This document shows positions 18,413-27,284 of a stretch of 46,310 nucleotides of DNA, in pieces; position 1 is the first letter of the stretch; every line of letters begins with the position of its first letter. This DNA comes from Brooklawnia sp. Its GTDB lineage: Bacteria; Actinomycetota; Actinomycetes; Propionibacteriales; Propionibacteriaceae. The position numbers and the translations under genes were made by a program. Location: contig JAAYVP010000077.1 of NCBI GenBank assembly GCA_012517115.1, positions 1 to 46,310 of the forward strand, written 5' to 3'. Under the pieces are notes generated by a model that was not told where the DNA came from, made no database searches, and saw nothing but the letters and a program-made list of their open reading frames with translations.

Positions 18413-20551
18413 ATGTCAGATCCCCAGCCGACGCGGAAGGCTGACCCGCCCCCGCCCGGCCGTTCCGCGAGTGACGAGCCCCGGCGTCCGTCCCCTTCCG
18501 AGGCGCCATCTGGGCCACCCCCGCTGGACGCGCCGAAGCCGTGGCGCACCGAGGGCCTGCCCAGGCAGGGAAAGGACGCCGACGGCGAGGACAAACCGAA
18601 GCGAAACAAGAACATCTGGCGCTTCTGGATCATCGCGGGCCTGCTGCTGCTCGCTCTTTGGGGTCTGCTGAGCTGGCAGGACGCGCAGAACGCGCCGCCG
18701 ACCATCCCCTACACCGAGTTCATCACGCAGGTGCAGGACGGCAATGTCAAGGAGATCTACGCCACCGGCGATACCATTCAGGGCGAACTCAGCACCGAAG
18801 CGCAGCTGCCGGACGATGGCAACGACGCCACCACGGAAGGCAAGTACACCAAGTTCACCACCGAGCGTCCGACCTTCGCCCAGGACGACCTGCTGGCCGA
18901 CCTGCAGCAGCACGGTGCAGTGGTGCGGGCCACCCCGGTGGTCGACCAGCGCGGCCCGATCGCGAACTTGATCTCTTCGCTGGTCTTGTGGGGTGTGCTG
19001 ATCGGCGTCATGTTTTGGGCCTTCCGGCGCATCGCCAAGGGCGCCGGCGGCATGGGCGCGTTCGGTATGCAGCGCGAAGTCAAGCCCATCGAGAAGACCA
19101 AAGTGCGGGTCAACTTCTCCGATGTCGCCGGCATCGACGAGGTCAAGGCGCAGGTGGACGAGATCGTCGACTTCCTGCGGAACCCCGAGAAGTACCGGAA
19201 GGTGGGGGCCCGAGCGCCCCGCGGGATCCTGTTGGAGGGCGCGCCCGGCACCGGCAAGACCCTGCTCGCCCGCGCCACCGCAGGTGAGGCGGAAGTGCCG
19301 TTCTTCACCGCATCCGCCAGCGAGTTCATCGAGATGATCGTCGGTGTCGGAGCCCAACGCGTCCGGCAGTTGTTCGACGAGGCGAAGAAGGTGGCGCCGG
19401 CGATCATCTTCATCGACGAGATCGATGCGATCGGACGCGCCCGCGGCTCCAGCCGCGCGTCCGGCAGCAATGACGAGCGTGAGCAGACGCTGAACCAGAT
19501 CCTCACCGAGATGGACGGCTTCGACGGCACCGAAGGTGTGGTGGTGATGGCGGCCACCAACCGATCGGATGTGCTAGACCCCGCGCTGACCCGACCCGGC
19601 CGCTTCGACCGGGTGATTACGGTGAGTGCCCCCGATCAATTGGGCCGCGAGAAAATCCTGGGCGTGCACACCCGGGAGATCCCGCTCGCCCCAGACGTGA
19701 ACCTCAAGACGATTGCCCAATCGACACCAGGGGCGACCGGCGCAGACCTGGCGAACCTGGCTAACGAGGCGGCGTTGCGAGCGGCCCGCCGAAACGACAC
19801 CCTGGTGTACCAGGCGGACTTCACCAACGCATTGGAGCAGATTCAGCTGGGTGTGGAACGCAGCGTGGTAATTCCAGAAGACGAGAAGCGCCGAACCGCT
19901 TACCACGAAGGCGGCCATGCGTTGCTCGGCATGCTGCAGAAGGGTGCCGACCCGGTGCGCAAGGTGTCGATCATCCCGCGCGGCCAGGCTCTCGGAGTCA
20001 CCCTGTCGACCCCGGATACCGACCGATACGGTTACGACGAGCAGTACCTCCGTGGACGCATCGTCGGGGCCCTGGGCGGGATGGCCGCCGAGGCAGTCAT
20101 CTATGGCGTTACCACCACCGGAGCCGAGTCTGACCTGCGTCAGGCAACCGCGATCGCCCGGCAGATGGTCGGCAAGTGGGGCATGTCACCCAAAGTGGGA
20201 CCGGTCACGGTGGTCTTCGACGATATGGATCCACGGCAACTAGGTATCTCGGATTCGACACTGTCGGTGGTGGACCAGGAGGTCAAAGGCATCATCAGCG
20301 ACTGTCACGCGAAGGCAGTGGAGTTGCTGACCCAGCACCGAGAGAAGCTGGAGGCGATCGCCGAGCAACTGCTGCTACACGAGACGCTGGATCAGTCCGA
20401 GGTCTACAAGGCGGCCGGCATCGAACGGCCCGGGCCTGACTCCCCGCAAAACGCTCAAGACCCGATGTCCCCCACGATCCCGTCCGGCGAAGGCCCCGAC
20501 CAGGATGCCGCCGAGGATCGGGGGGCCCGGCGAATCAGCCCGGAAGTCTGA
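18413..20551 (+). CDS. ftsH: ATP-dependent zinc metalloprotease FtsH
   Basis: Membrane-anchored AAA+ protease, 712 residues. A Pro-rich cytosolic N-tail (about 1-60) precedes TM1 ([20 protein letters not shown]), an extracytoplasmic domain, TM2 ([15 protein letters not shown]), Walker A GAPGTGKT (276-283), Walker B FIDEID (Asp335, Glu336) and the zinc site HEGGH (498-502). ATG 18413 is preferred because GGAGG (18403-18407) precedes it by 5 nt; the upstream ATG 18401 overlaps that site. The C-terminal tail is Asp/Pro-rich. The Pro-rich N-extension is common in actinobacterial FtsH. Confidence 0.96.
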   Translation: MSDPQPTRKADPPPPGRSASDEPRRPSPSEAPSGPPPLDAPKPWRTEGLPRQGKDADGEDKPKRNKNIWRFWIIAGLLLLALWGLLSWQDAQNAPPTIPYTEFITQVQDGNVKEIYATGDTIQGELSTEAQLPDDGNDATTEGKYTKFTTERPTFAQDDLLADLQQHGAVVRATPVVDQRGPIANLISSLVLWGVLIGVMFWAFRRIAKGAGGMGAFGMQREVKPIEKTKVRVNFSDVAGIDEVKAQVDEIVDFLRNPEKYRKVGARAPRGILLEGAPGTGKTLLARATAGEAEVPFFTASASEFIEMIVGVGAQRVRQLFDEAKKVAPAIIFIDEIDAIGRARGSSRASGSNDEREQTLNQILTEMDGFDGTEGVVVMAATNRSDVLDPALTRPGRFDRVITVSAPDQLGREKILGVHTREIPLAPDVNLKTIAQSTPGATGADLANLANEAALRAARRNDTLVYQADFTNALEQIQLGVERSVVIPEDEKRRTAYHEGGHALLGMLQKGADPVRKVSIIPRGQALGVTLSTPDTDRYGYDEQYLRGRIVGALGGMAAEAVIYGVTTTGAESDLRQATAIARQMVGKWGMSPKVGPVTVVFDDMDPRQLGISDSTLSVVDQEVKGIISDCHAKAVELLTQHREKLEAIAEQLLLHETLDQSEVYKAAGIERPGPDSPQNAQDPMSPTIPSGEGPDQDAAEDRGARRISPEV

Positions 20552-20599
20552 GCCCGATCACCGGTTGCGCGTAGCTCGGGCGTCTGCGGGCGTCCCGGG

Positions 20600-21859
20600 T
20601 CAGCCGAAACGGACGCCCAGCAAGGCGTCCACCGCAGCGGCAACCTGTCGAGGCGCGTCCGGGTCAGTGCCGTCACCGGCCAGTGCGGCCGATGTCCACT
20701 CGTCCACCTCGGCCAAAGCGCGTGGCGCGTCCAAGTCGTGGCGCAGGGCCCGTCGGAGGTTGTCGATTATCGGGGCGGCCGGGGTGCCGTGGGACGATGC
20801 GAAGGCCGACCGCCAAGCGTCCGCCCGGCGTTGCGCAGAATCGATGTCGGTGGCGAACCACTCCCAATCGTTGCGGTAGTGATGGGCGAGCAGCGCGAGT
20901 CTGATCACCGACGCGTCGACCCCCTGCTGCCGTAGCCGTGAGACGAGTTCGAGGTTCCCTCGGGACTTGCTCATCTTCTCGCCGTCCAACCCGACCATCC
21001 CGACGTGCACGTAGGAGTGTGCGAACCGGGCGCCGTTGGCGACGCCGCGTCCGACAGCCGCGCACATCTCATGGTGCGGGAAGATCAGGTCGCGTCCGCC
21101 GCCCTGCACCGAGAACGTCTCCCCCAGATAGCGCTGGGCGATCGAGGTGCACTCCACGTGCCAGCCGGGCCGGCCGCGTCCATGAGGCGAATCCCAGGCC
21201 GGCTCGTCGGCGCGGGCCAGCCGCCACAGCAGTGAGTCGAGGGCGTCGTCCTTGCCCAGGCGCTCCGGGTCACCTCCCCGCTCGGCGAAGATGGCGATCA
21301 TCTGCTCGCGGGTGAGTTGCGAGATCACCCCGAAGTGTTCGACCGAGGCGCTGCGGAAGTACCAATCGGGGTACTCGTCGTCGGCGACCTGGTAGGCGAG
21401 ATCCTTGCTCCTGAGATCAGTGATGGTGTCGATGACCAGATGCAGCGTTTCGGTGGCAGCCATGTAGTGCCGCGGCGGCAGGACGCGTAGCGCTGCCATG
21501 TCGGTGCGGAACAGTTCGATCTGCTCGGCAGCGAGTTCCTCCCAGTCCTGCCCGGTCTCGGCGGCCCGCTCGAGCAGCGGATCGTCCACGTCGGTGATGT
21601 TCTGCACGTAGTCGACGGCAAGTCCAAGGTCGAGCCAGACCCGGTGCAGCAGATCGAACGTCAAGTAGGTGAACGCGTGGCCGAGATGGGTCGCGTCGTA
21701 AGGGGTGATGCCGCAAACGTACAGACCGGCGGTGCCCTGCTCGGGGCCCACGATCCGCAGCCCGCGGGTCACGGTGTCGAAGACGTGCGCCCGCCCGTCA
21801 AGATCGGGATCGTGACTGGGCGGCAGTATCGGGACCGGGGCGGGGGGCCAAGCATCCAT
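20600..21859 (-). CDS. mshC: Mycothiol synthesis cysteine ligase
   Basis: Joins L-cysteine to glucosaminyl-inositol with ATP in mycothiol synthesis. It is a cysteinyl-tRNA synthetase paralogue of 419 residues. The class I nucleotide motif is GITPYDATHLGHAFTYL and KMSKSRGNL is the second signature. The zinc Cys in LYVCGITPYDA and the WHVECTSIA and FPHHEMCAA blocks fit MshC. It lacks the C-terminal tRNA-binding extension of CysS. ATG 21859 is chosen because a -10-like TAGATT lies exactly 6 nt before it; the GTG at 21865 would begin inside that gap. Its presence marks the host as a mycothiol-making actinobacterium. Confidence 0.93.
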   Translation of the reverse strand: MDAWPPAPVPILPPSHDPDLDGRAHVFDTVTRGLRIVGPEQGTAGLYVCGITPYDATHLGHAFTYLTFDLLHRVWLDLGLAVDYVQNITDVDDPLLERAAETGQDWEELAAEQIELFRTDMAALRVLPPRHYMAATETLHLVIDTITDLRSKDLAYQVADDEYPDWYFRSASVEHFGVISQLTREQMIAIFAERGGDPERLGKDDALDSLLWRLARADEPAWDSPHGRGRPGWHVECTSIAQRYLGETFSVQGGGRDLIFPHHEMCAAVGRGVANGARFAHSYVHVGMVGLDGEKMSKSRGNLELVSRLRQQGVDASVIRLALLAHHYRNDWEWFATDIDSAQRRADAWRSAFASSHGTPAAPIIDNLRRALRHDLDAPRALAEVDEWTSAALAGDGTDPDAPRQVAAAVDALLGVRFG

Positions 21860-21865
21860 GCGCAC

Positions 21866-21871
21866 AATCTA
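21866..21871 (-). promoter_or_regulatory. mshC -10 box, leaderless spacing
   Basis: TAGATT on the minus strand, 6 nt before the mshC ATG, just downstream of the DUF3090 terminator hairpin. No clear -35. Confidence 0.55.
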
Positions 21872-21881
21872 GCCACGAGAC

Positions 21882-21913
21882 ACAACCGGCGAGGCTTGTC
21901 CTGCGCCGGTTGT
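21882..21913 (-). terminator. Hairpin terminator after the DUF3090 gene
   Basis: ACAACCGGCG and CGCCGGTTGT are perfect 10-bp arms around a 12-nt loop, 10 nt past the DUF3090 stop. There is no U tail, which is common for GC-rich actinobacterial terminators. Confidence 0.6.
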
Positions 21914-21922
21914 TGTCGCCCA

Positions 21923-22489
21923 TCATTCGGTGCGGCCTAACAGGGGCTTGCGGTAGCCGTTGCTCCGCGGGCACAAGTGGCCATCAGGGGCAATTGGTTG
22001 TGAGCAGAACGGGCAGCACGGGGCCAGCGTCTTGAGCAGGATCTCGGTTCGGGTGACGAAGTCGCGGGCTTGGTCAGGGGTGATGGTGACTTCGAGCACC
22101 TTGTCGACCGCACAGTTCTCGCCGAGCAGCACGAAATCGTGGTAGACGCCGAATGCATAGAGTTCGACCTGGAGAGACTCGGTTTCCGACAGCCAGGCAA
22201 TAGTCATGGTGCCCGCCCGGAAATCCTCGTCCAGCGGGACGTCGAGCGGTTCGGAATCGAGGGGCCGATTGTGCCGACCGGCCTCCCGCCTGATGCCCCC
22301 GACCTGCTCCAGTTCATCGAGGACGCGTCCCAGATGCTCCGAGAGGGCCTTGATCTGCTGCCGTTCGCAGACCACGCTCGTCATGCGGGATCCTTGCCGC
22401 GCCTGGACGAAGAAGATCCGCCGTTCCGGTTCTCCGATGGCCCCGGAGACGAACCGATCCGGAAAGGCGTACCGGTGGGTCAGCTCCAT
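21923..22489 (-). CDS. DUF3090 family protein
   Basis: A 188-residue conserved actinobacterial protein of unknown biochemical role. Visible blocks are GAIGEPERRIFFVQARQG, EDFRAGTMTIAW and the C-terminal CCPFCSQPIAPDGHLCPRSNGY, which has a CxxC...C arrangement that may bind metal. The family is usually found next to mshC with a histidine phosphatase and an SCO1664-type kinase-like gene; here only mshC and, divergently, uppP remain nearby. TAGATT (22501-22496) lies exactly 6 nt before the ATG, so the mRNA is probably leaderless. Confidence 0.88.
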   Translation of the reverse strand: MELTHRYAFPDRFVSGAIGEPERRIFFVQARQGSRMTSVVCERQQIKALSEHLGRVLDELEQVGGIRREAGRHNRPLDSEPLDVPLDEDFRAGTMTIAWLSETESLQVELYAFGVYHDFVLLGENCAVDKVLEVTITPDQARDFVTRTEILLKTLAPCCPFCSQPIAPDGHLCPRSNGYRKPLLGRTE

Positions 22490-22495
22490 GCACCA

Positions 22496-22501
22496 AATCT
22501 A
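22496..22501 (-). promoter_or_regulatory. DUF3090 gene -10 box, leaderless spacing
   Basis: TAGATT, the same hexamer and the same 6-nt spacing as at mshC. Confidence 0.5.
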
Positions 22502-22659
22502 AGCTCCTGAAGGTCCGCTTGCTGGCAGCGGCGTGCGTCGTGCTGCAATTGAGACCAACCCTGCGGAGGGTCGGCGACAACCCGTTCAATGAGCTAGGAC
22601 GAAGTGCCGGCGATGGCAAACGGTTGACCTTGAAGCTCGGCCCTGCTGCTGGTCGGGAC

Positions 22660-22665
22660 TAGGCT
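22660..22665 (+). promoter_or_regulatory. uppP -10 box
   Basis: TAGGCT, about 33 nt before ATG 22699, which has a strong ribosome site GAGGGGAG. The remaining sequence between 22502 and 22659 shows no gene. Confidence 0.45.
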
Positions 22666-22698
22666 GACGGTCGATCAATTCCACCGAGGGGAGCACGT

Positions 22699-23556
22699 AT
22701 GGGTTGGTTTGAGGCGATCGTGCTGGGCATCGTGCAGGGTCTCACCGAGTTCCTGCCGATCAGTTCCAGCGCGCACCAGCTAATCGTCGGCCAACTCTTC
22801 TTCGCCGGACACGACCCAGGTGCCGCGTTCACCGCGGTCACCCAGTTGGGCACCGAAACCGCAGTGCTGATCTACTTCTGGAAGGACATTGTCCGGATCA
22901 TCAAGCACTGGGCGCTGTCTGTGATCGGCAAGGTGCCCCACTCCGACCCGGACGCCCGGATGGGCTGGTTCGTGATCGCCGGGTCGATCCCGATCGGCGT
23001 GCTCGGCCTATTCTTCCAGGACGCTATCGACACCACGCTCCGCAATCTATGGATCACCGTGGCCACATTGGGCGGCGTCGGGCTGCTGCTCGGGGTCGCC
23101 GATCGAATGGCCCGAGCACACAAAGCCAAGGAGTTGGCCGACCTGAACTGGCGAGATGCCATCATCTACGGCCTAGCACAGGCAGCCGCGCTGATTCCGG
23201 GCGTTTCCCGATCGGGCGGCACCATCTCGGCAGGCCTTTTCCTCGGCTACTCCCACCCCGCTGCAACCCGCTACGCGTTCCTGCTGGCCATCCCAGCGGT
23301 CTTCGCGTCCGGGCTGTTCAAGTTGAAAGACATCGGTTCGGACGCCTGCGTCGCGTGGGGCCCGACGATCCTGGCGACGTTGATCGCCGGTGCTGTCGGC
23401 TACGCCGTGATCGCCTGGTTGCTGCGCTACATCACCACGCATAGCTTCACTCCGTTCGTGGTCTACCGGGTGCTGTTGGCGATCGGTTTGGCGGTGCTGC
23501 TGCTCACCGGGGTTCTGGCCCCGGACGCCGCGCTGACGACAGCCTGCAGCGCCTGA
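22699..23556 (+). CDS. uppP: Undecaprenyl-diphosphatase
   Basis: Integral membrane phosphatase (BacA/UppP, 285 residues) that recycles undecaprenyl pyrophosphate for cell-wall synthesis. Its loss or overuse affects bacitracin response in the family. The signatures [14 protein letters not shown] (catalytic Glu) and [17 protein letters not shown] (catalytic Arg/Ser) are both present with about eight hydrophobic segments. The aldo/keto reductase gene starts 1 nt after its stop, so the two are co-transcribed. Confidence 0.96.
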   Translation: MGWFEAIVLGIVQGLTEFLPISSSAHQLIVGQLFFAGHDPGAAFTAVTQLGTETAVLIYFWKDIVRIIKHWALSVIGKVPHSDPDARMGWFVIAGSIPIGVLGLFFQDAIDTTLRNLWITVATLGGVGLLLGVADRMARAHKAKELADLNWRDAIIYGLAQAAALIPGVSRSGGTISAGLFLGYSHPAATRYAFLLAIPAVFASGLFKLKDIGSDACVAWGPTILATLIAGAVGYAVIAWLLRYITTHSFTPFVVYRVLLAIGLAVLLLTGVLAPDAALTTACSA

Positions 23557-23557
23557 G

Positions 23558-24526
23558 ATGCTCAAGCGAGCGGTGGGGGTCAGCGGGCTGAGCGTTGGAC
23601 GACTCGGCCTAGGAACCATGACCTGGGGTGGCGACGTCAGCCCAGATACTGCTCGACTGCTGCTGCGCGACTTCGTCGCAGCCGGCGGCGACCTCATCGA
23701 CACCGCGCCCGCCTACGGCGGCGGCCGGGCCGAGGAACTCGTCGGGCGCTACCTGCGCTCGGATCTGCGTCGCGACGACCTCGTAATCGCCACCAAGGCC
23801 GGCTTCGGGACGCACGGCGGCGTCCAGACGGTCGACACCTCAAGGCGGGCCATGCTGGACGACCTCACCGATTCGTTGCGTCGGTTGCGCACCGACCACG
23901 TCGACATCTGGCAAGTGCATGCCTGGGGTGACGCGCCGCTGGAAGAGACCCTGGCCGCCCTCGACCAGGCCGTGAACTCGGGGATGGCCCGCTATGTGGG
24001 CGTCTGCAACTACATCGGCTGGCAGTTGGGTACCGCGGCGGCGTGGCAGCGTGCGGTCCCGGGACGCGCCCGGCTGGTCAGTGGCCAGATCGAGTACTCG
24101 CTGCTGGCCCGGCGTGCCGAAGTTGAGGTGCTGCCGGCGTTGGCGCACCACGGCATGGGCTTGTTCCCATGGTCGCCGCTGGGCCGCGGTGTTTTGACGG
24201 GCAAGTACCGTGGAGGCGTCCTTCGTGACTCAAGGGGAGGCCGGGAGCATTTGGCTTGGTTTGTCGAGCCCTACCTGGATGCCAGGTCAACCGCCGTGGT
24301 CGATGCCGTCGCCCGAGCCGCAGACGGATTGGGACTGAGCACCGCTCAAGTAGCACTGCTGTGGGTGCGAGATGCGCCTGGGGTGACCGCTCCCCTGCTG
24401 GGGGCACGGACGACCGACCAACTGGCTTCGCTATTGCAGACCGAGTCGCAGTCGCTGCCGGAGCCGATCGCTGCGGCGCTGGACGACATCACCGGCGGAC
24501 CACACGCGGGACGCGGGCGCGCGTAG
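23558..24526 (+). CDS. Aldo/keto reductase
   Basis: NADPH-dependent (beta/alpha)8 oxidoreductase of 322 residues. The catalytic tetrad is visible as D48, Y53 (LIDTAPAYGGG), K80 (IATKAGFG) and H121 (WQVHAW). The C-terminal ALLWVRDAPGVTAPLLGART holds the cofactor-phosphate region. The substrate is unknown. It follows uppP directly, and its stop TAG forms the first bases of the next gene's -10 box. Confidence 0.9.
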   Translation: MLKRAVGVSGLSVGRLGLGTMTWGGDVSPDTARLLLRDFVAAGGDLIDTAPAYGGGRAEELVGRYLRSDLRRDDLVIATKAGFGTHGGVQTVDTSRRAMLDDLTDSLRRLRTDHVDIWQVHAWGDAPLEETLAALDQAVNSGMARYVGVCNYIGWQLGTAAAWQRAVPGRARLVSGQIEYSLLARRAEVEVLPALAHHGMGLFPWSPLGRGVLTGKYRGGVLRDSRGGREHLAWFVEPYLDARSTAVVDAVARAADGLGLSTAQVALLWVRDAPGVTAPLLGARTTDQLASLLQTESQSLPEPIAAALDDITGGPHAGRGRA

Positions 24527-24529
24527 GAT
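24524..24529 (+). promoter_or_regulatory. Leaderless -10 box overlapping a stop codon
   Basis: TAGGAT begins with the TAG stop of the aldo/keto reductase gene and ends 6 nt before ATG 24536. This allows the lipoprotein gene its own leaderless transcript inside the operon. Confidence 0.5.
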
Positions 24530-24535
24530 CGCTGG

Positions 24536-25183
24536 ATGACAAGCATGCGGGTTCTCGCAGCGACCGGGCTGGTCGTCCTCACGATCGCTGGTTGCGGCAC
24601 GGGCAGCACCGACGGCCCGTCCACAGCTTCGGCGCCGGCCAACAGCGGTTCCGCCACACCGGGCAGCCCAGTGGCGTCCGCCATTGCCACACCCGGGAGC
24701 AGCAGCGCGCCAGTCAACACACCCACAATTGTGTTCGACGATGCGCCGACATCGACGAGCGCGGTGAGCCCGAGCCCAGAACTGGTCATCACCGAGATAC
24801 GCGTCGGCTCGCACTCGGGATACGACCGAGTCGTAATCGAACTCGCCGGAGGATCGACTGATCAAGTGGGCTGGCGAGTCGAGTACGACGAGGAGCCACG
24901 CACGCAGGGCAAGGGCGACGCAGTAGAACTGCCGGGATCGGCCACGCTACGGGTGATCGTCACCGGGCTGACGTATCCACCGACGGGGACGTCCACCCCG
25001 AGCGGGCTGTTGGCGGACAGCGCCCATGGCAAAGTGACCGGCGTCTATGTGGATCCGGTCTTCGAGGGCCAAGCCCAAATCTTCATCGGGTTGGACGCCA
25101 GCCGCGGCATCCACGTGTCCATGCTCGATTCGCCGACCAGGATCGCTGTCGACATTGAGAACACATCGACCACGGCAGACTGA
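24536..25183 (+). CDS. Secreted lipoprotein with AMIN-like domain
   Basis: A 215-residue protein with a signal peptide and lipobox LTIAGC, so Cys20 would be lipid-modified and the protein anchored outside the membrane. A Ser/Thr/Pro/Ala linker (about 21-80) leads to a beta-rich domain (about 82-213) with ITEIRVGSHSGYDRVVIEL and PTRIAVDIEN. This resembles the AMIN-like domain of actinobacterial envelope proteins. Ligand and partner are unknown. A second ATG at 24545 is possible. Confidence 0.82.
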   Translation: MTSMRVLAATGLVVLTIAGCGTGSTDGPSTASAPANSGSATPGSPVASAIATPGSSSAPVNTPTIVFDDAPTSTSAVSPSPELVITEIRVGSHSGYDRVVIELAGGSTDQVGWRVEYDEEPRTQGKGDAVELPGSATLRVIVTGLTYPPTGTSTPSGLLADSAHGKVTGVYVDPVFEGQAQIFIGLDASRGIHVSMLDSPTRIAVDIENTSTTAD

Positions 25184-25397
25184 TGCGGCCGAACTTGACC
25201 TCCACTCCGCCGATAAGTTCTCGTCGCAACGACGACGACGCGATGTGGGTGGTGGGTGGTTCCGTCAGCAGGCCTCGTGAGCTGGGCATCGGATCCGGTT
25301 CCATCGCGCCATGCGGCCAAGACCGCCTTGGTTCGCGTCCAGACCGTTGGGGATGCTATTGTTTCTTGGCGCTCGAGGGATGTTCGAGCACACACCT
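25184..25397. other. Intergenic region before tRNA-Leu
   Basis: I see no gene here. TATTGT (25357-25362), 35 nt before the tRNA, is a possible -10 box for the tRNA; no matching -35 is clear. Confidence 0.35.
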
Positions 25398-25483
25398 GTC
25401 CGGGTGGCGGAATTGGTAGACGCGCTAGCTTGAGGTGCTAGTGCCCGTTATAGGGCGTGGAGGTTCAAGTCCTCTCTCGGACA
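25398..25483 (+). tRNA. tRNA-Leu (GAG anticodon)
   Basis: Class II tRNA of 86 nt. The acceptor arms GTCCGGG and CTCGGAC pair fully with one G-T. The D loop is GCGGAATTGGTAGACGC, and the anticodon stem CTAGC/GCTAG encloses the loop TTGAGGT with anticodon GAG. A long variable arm (TGCCC...GGGCG) and the T loop TTCAAGT complete it. CCA is not encoded. Its 3' end is the likely integration site of the element that follows. Confidence 0.95.
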
Positions 25484-25484
25484 C
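25461..25484 (+). other. Predicted attachment site (attL) in the tRNA-Leu 3' end
   Basis: A tyrosine integrase gene starts 200 bp downstream and foreign-looking cargo follows, which is the usual arrangement for tRNA-targeting elements. The matching direct repeat (attR) is not in this window, so the core limits are inferred. Confidence 0.45.
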
Positions 25485-25490
25485 AGTTGG

Positions 25491-25541
25491 CGGGGTTCGT
25501 CGTTGGAGACGAACCCCGTAGTGGTTCCCGGGGATCACTAC
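25491..25541 (+). terminator. Two consecutive hairpins after tRNA-Leu
   Basis: CGGGGTTCGTC (25491-25501) and GACGAACCCCG (25508-25518) make a perfect 11-bp stem with loop GTTGGA. A second imperfect palindrome (GTAGTG...CACTAC, 25518-25541) follows and is trailed by CAGTTTTGG. Likely termination of the tRNA transcript, or part of the attachment region. Confidence 0.6.
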
Positions 25542-25610
25542 CAGTTTTGGTGTCGTGTCCACGAGCTGGATCGGTGCAGATGTACCCTGAAATCACCCAA
25601 GAAGATCACC

Positions 25611-25656
25611 GATGCTACGCATAGGCTCTGCAGGTTTCGGAGGTCTGCATAGCATC
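25611..25656. repeat. Inverted repeat over the integrase promoter
   Basis: GATGCTACGCA (25611-25621) and TGCATAGCATC (25646-25656) are 11-bp arms with one mismatch. A -10-like TAGGCT (25622-25627) lies directly inside. It may be an operator for the integrase gene or integrase/excisionase arm sites. The integrase ATG is 29 nt downstream with ribosome site GAGGAG. Confidence 0.5.
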
Positions 25657-25684
25657 TCGCACCCTCTCACCCCGAGGAGCTGCC

Positions 25685-26851
25685 ATGAAACGACGCAGCT
25701 TTGGACACACACCCAGGACGCGGAACGGCCGCTACCAAGCACGCTATACCGGTCCGGACGGCGTCATGCACACCGCCGGCATGACCTTCGCGGTCAAGAT
25801 GGACGCCGAGGGCTGGCTGGCCAACGAGGACCGGCTGATCGCCCGCGGCGAGTGGACACCGCCTGCCCAACGCCGAGCAGAGCAGGCCGCCCAGGCGGTG
25901 GCGAGCGTCCTCACCCTGCGGGTCTACGCGGACAGGGTGTTGGACGAACGCTCAACCCGCAACAGAAACCCGCTTCGGCCAAGCACCCGCGATTTCTACG
26001 ACAAGTGCCTGCGCCTGGTGATCCTGCCCGTCCTGGGTGATGTGCCGGTCGCCGCACTCACCCCGGCGATGATCCGGCAATGGCACTCGGACTTGAACCC
26101 GGCCACCCCGACCCAGAACGGCAACGCCTACAACCTGCTGTCCTCGATCCTCAAGGATGCCGTTGACGAAGGCCTGCTCGGCTCAAATCCTTGCCGGTTG
26201 AAGGGCGCGGGGAAACCCGCCCCGGCCCGCGCCGGGGTCGCCCTCACACTGGAGCAACTGGCCGCCTACCTCGCCGCGCTGCCCGAACGTTACAAGTTGC
26301 TGTTGTCGATCGCCGCGCTCGGGGCGCTGCGCTCCGGCGAAGCCAGGGCGTTGCGGCGCTGCGACGTGGATCTGAAGACGGGTGTCGTCCATGTCCGGCA
26401 AGGCGTCACCAGGGTCCGGGAGGGCAAGGGTTGGCGTTGGCACATCGGCCCGCCCAAAACAAGCGCCGGTGTTCGTGACGTGTATCTGCCTACCGCGCTG
26501 CTGCCAGACCTGCGCGTCTTGCTCGCCGCGTTGCCGGCAGGCCGTAGCGATGAGTTGCTGTTCAAAGCGACCAACGGTGACCCGTTGAACGGATCGGTGA
26601 TCCGCGACGCCCACAAGACCGCGCTGGCCGCGGCCGGGCTGCCGGCGGACATCCAGCTCCACGACCTGCGCCGCACCGCCCTGACGTTGGCGTCCGAAGG
26701 TGGCGCCACCACCGCCGAGCTGCAGCGCATGGCCGGCCACACCACCCCCAATATGGCCATGCACTACCAACGCCCGACCCTGGTCCGCGACCAGGCCCGC
26801 GCCGAACGGCTTGGCGCCGCACTCGCGGGCCACCTGACAGGCAGCGAATAG
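25685..26851 (+). CDS. Tyrosine-type site-specific integrase
   Basis: A 388-residue phage-type integrase. The N-terminal arm-binding domain (about 1-60, RNGRYQARYTGPDG) precedes a SAM-like core-binding domain (about 75-170, RPSTRDFYDKCLRLVILP) and the catalytic domain. Catalytic residues are R216 (ALRSGEARAL), H326 and R329 (LHDLRRTALTLA), H352 (AGHTTPNM) and the nucleophile Y361 (HYQRP). It points away from the tRNA. Neighbouring xis, defence genes and relaxase indicate it mobilises this element. Confidence 0.95.
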   Translation: MKRRSFGHTPRTRNGRYQARYTGPDGVMHTAGMTFAVKMDAEGWLANEDRLIARGEWTPPAQRRAEQAAQAVASVLTLRVYADRVLDERSTRNRNPLRPSTRDFYDKCLRLVILPVLGDVPVAALTPAMIRQWHSDLNPATPTQNGNAYNLLSSILKDAVDEGLLGSNPCRLKGAGKPAPARAGVALTLEQLAAYLAALPERYKLLLSIAALGALRSGEARALRRCDVDLKTGVVHVRQGVTRVREGKGWRWHIGPPKTSAGVRDVYLPTALLPDLRVLLAALPAGRSDELLFKATNGDPLNGSVIRDAHKTALAAAGLPADIQLHDLRRTALTLASEGGATTAELQRMAGHTTPNMAMHYQRPTLVRDQARAERLGAALAGHLTGSE

Positions 26852-26920
26852 TCCCTGCCTGCTCGGTTCGGGCTGCACGGGCGGCCAAGGCGTCCACGAG
26901 TAGCGATAGGCGGGCTTGGG

Positions 26921-27181
26921 ATGGGCATGAGTACCCAACAGCGAACAGCCGCCCCCGGTCGAGGGTTGCGCCTGGAATCCCTGCAAGACGCAGCCGACCG
27001 TCTCGGTGTCAGCGTCTCCACCATCCGACGCCTCATCGCCGACGGCAAGCTCACTGGCTACCGCCTCGGCAACCGCATCCTGCGCGTCAACCCCGAAGAA
27101 GTCGACCAAACCCTTCAAACCACCACCGCTTGGGCGAGGCCGGCCAAGCGCGGTGGCAAGCAGCCTGCCTGGGTCGTGTGA
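26921..27181 (+). CDS. Excisionase-like HTH protein
   Basis: An 86-residue small DNA-binding protein with a MerR/excisionase-type winged helix-turn-helix: SLQDAADRLGVSVSTIRRLI, then DGKLTGYRLGNRILRVNPEEV. It probably sets the direction of recombination with the integrase, which lies 69 bp upstream on the same strand. The start could be ATG 26921 or ATG 26927. Confidence 0.85.
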   Translation: MGMSTQQRTAAPGRGLRLESLQDAADRLGVSVSTIRRLIADGKLTGYRLGNRILRVNPEEVDQTLQTTTAWARPAKRGGKQPAWVV

Positions 27182-27224
27182 CCGAGGCCTGCGTTGAAGC
27201 CCACCGGAGGAAGCAACAGGAGCT

Positions 27225-27254
27225 GTCCGCCCAGGCCGCACTCATCGGGCGGAC
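27225..27254. terminator. Bidirectional hairpin between xis and helicase gene
   Basis: GTCCGCCC (27225-27232) and GGGCGGAC (27247-27254) are perfect 8-bp arms, placed between convergent genes. TTGCTCTT follows on the plus strand. Confidence 0.5.
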
Positions 27255-27284
27255 TTGCTCTTGAAGAAAGAATGCTTCGCGTCG

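Noticed and set aside
20552-20599. GCCCGA and TCGGGC as a terminator between ftsH and mshC.
   Set aside because: Arms are only 6 bp with an 18-nt loop and no U tail; too weak to list.
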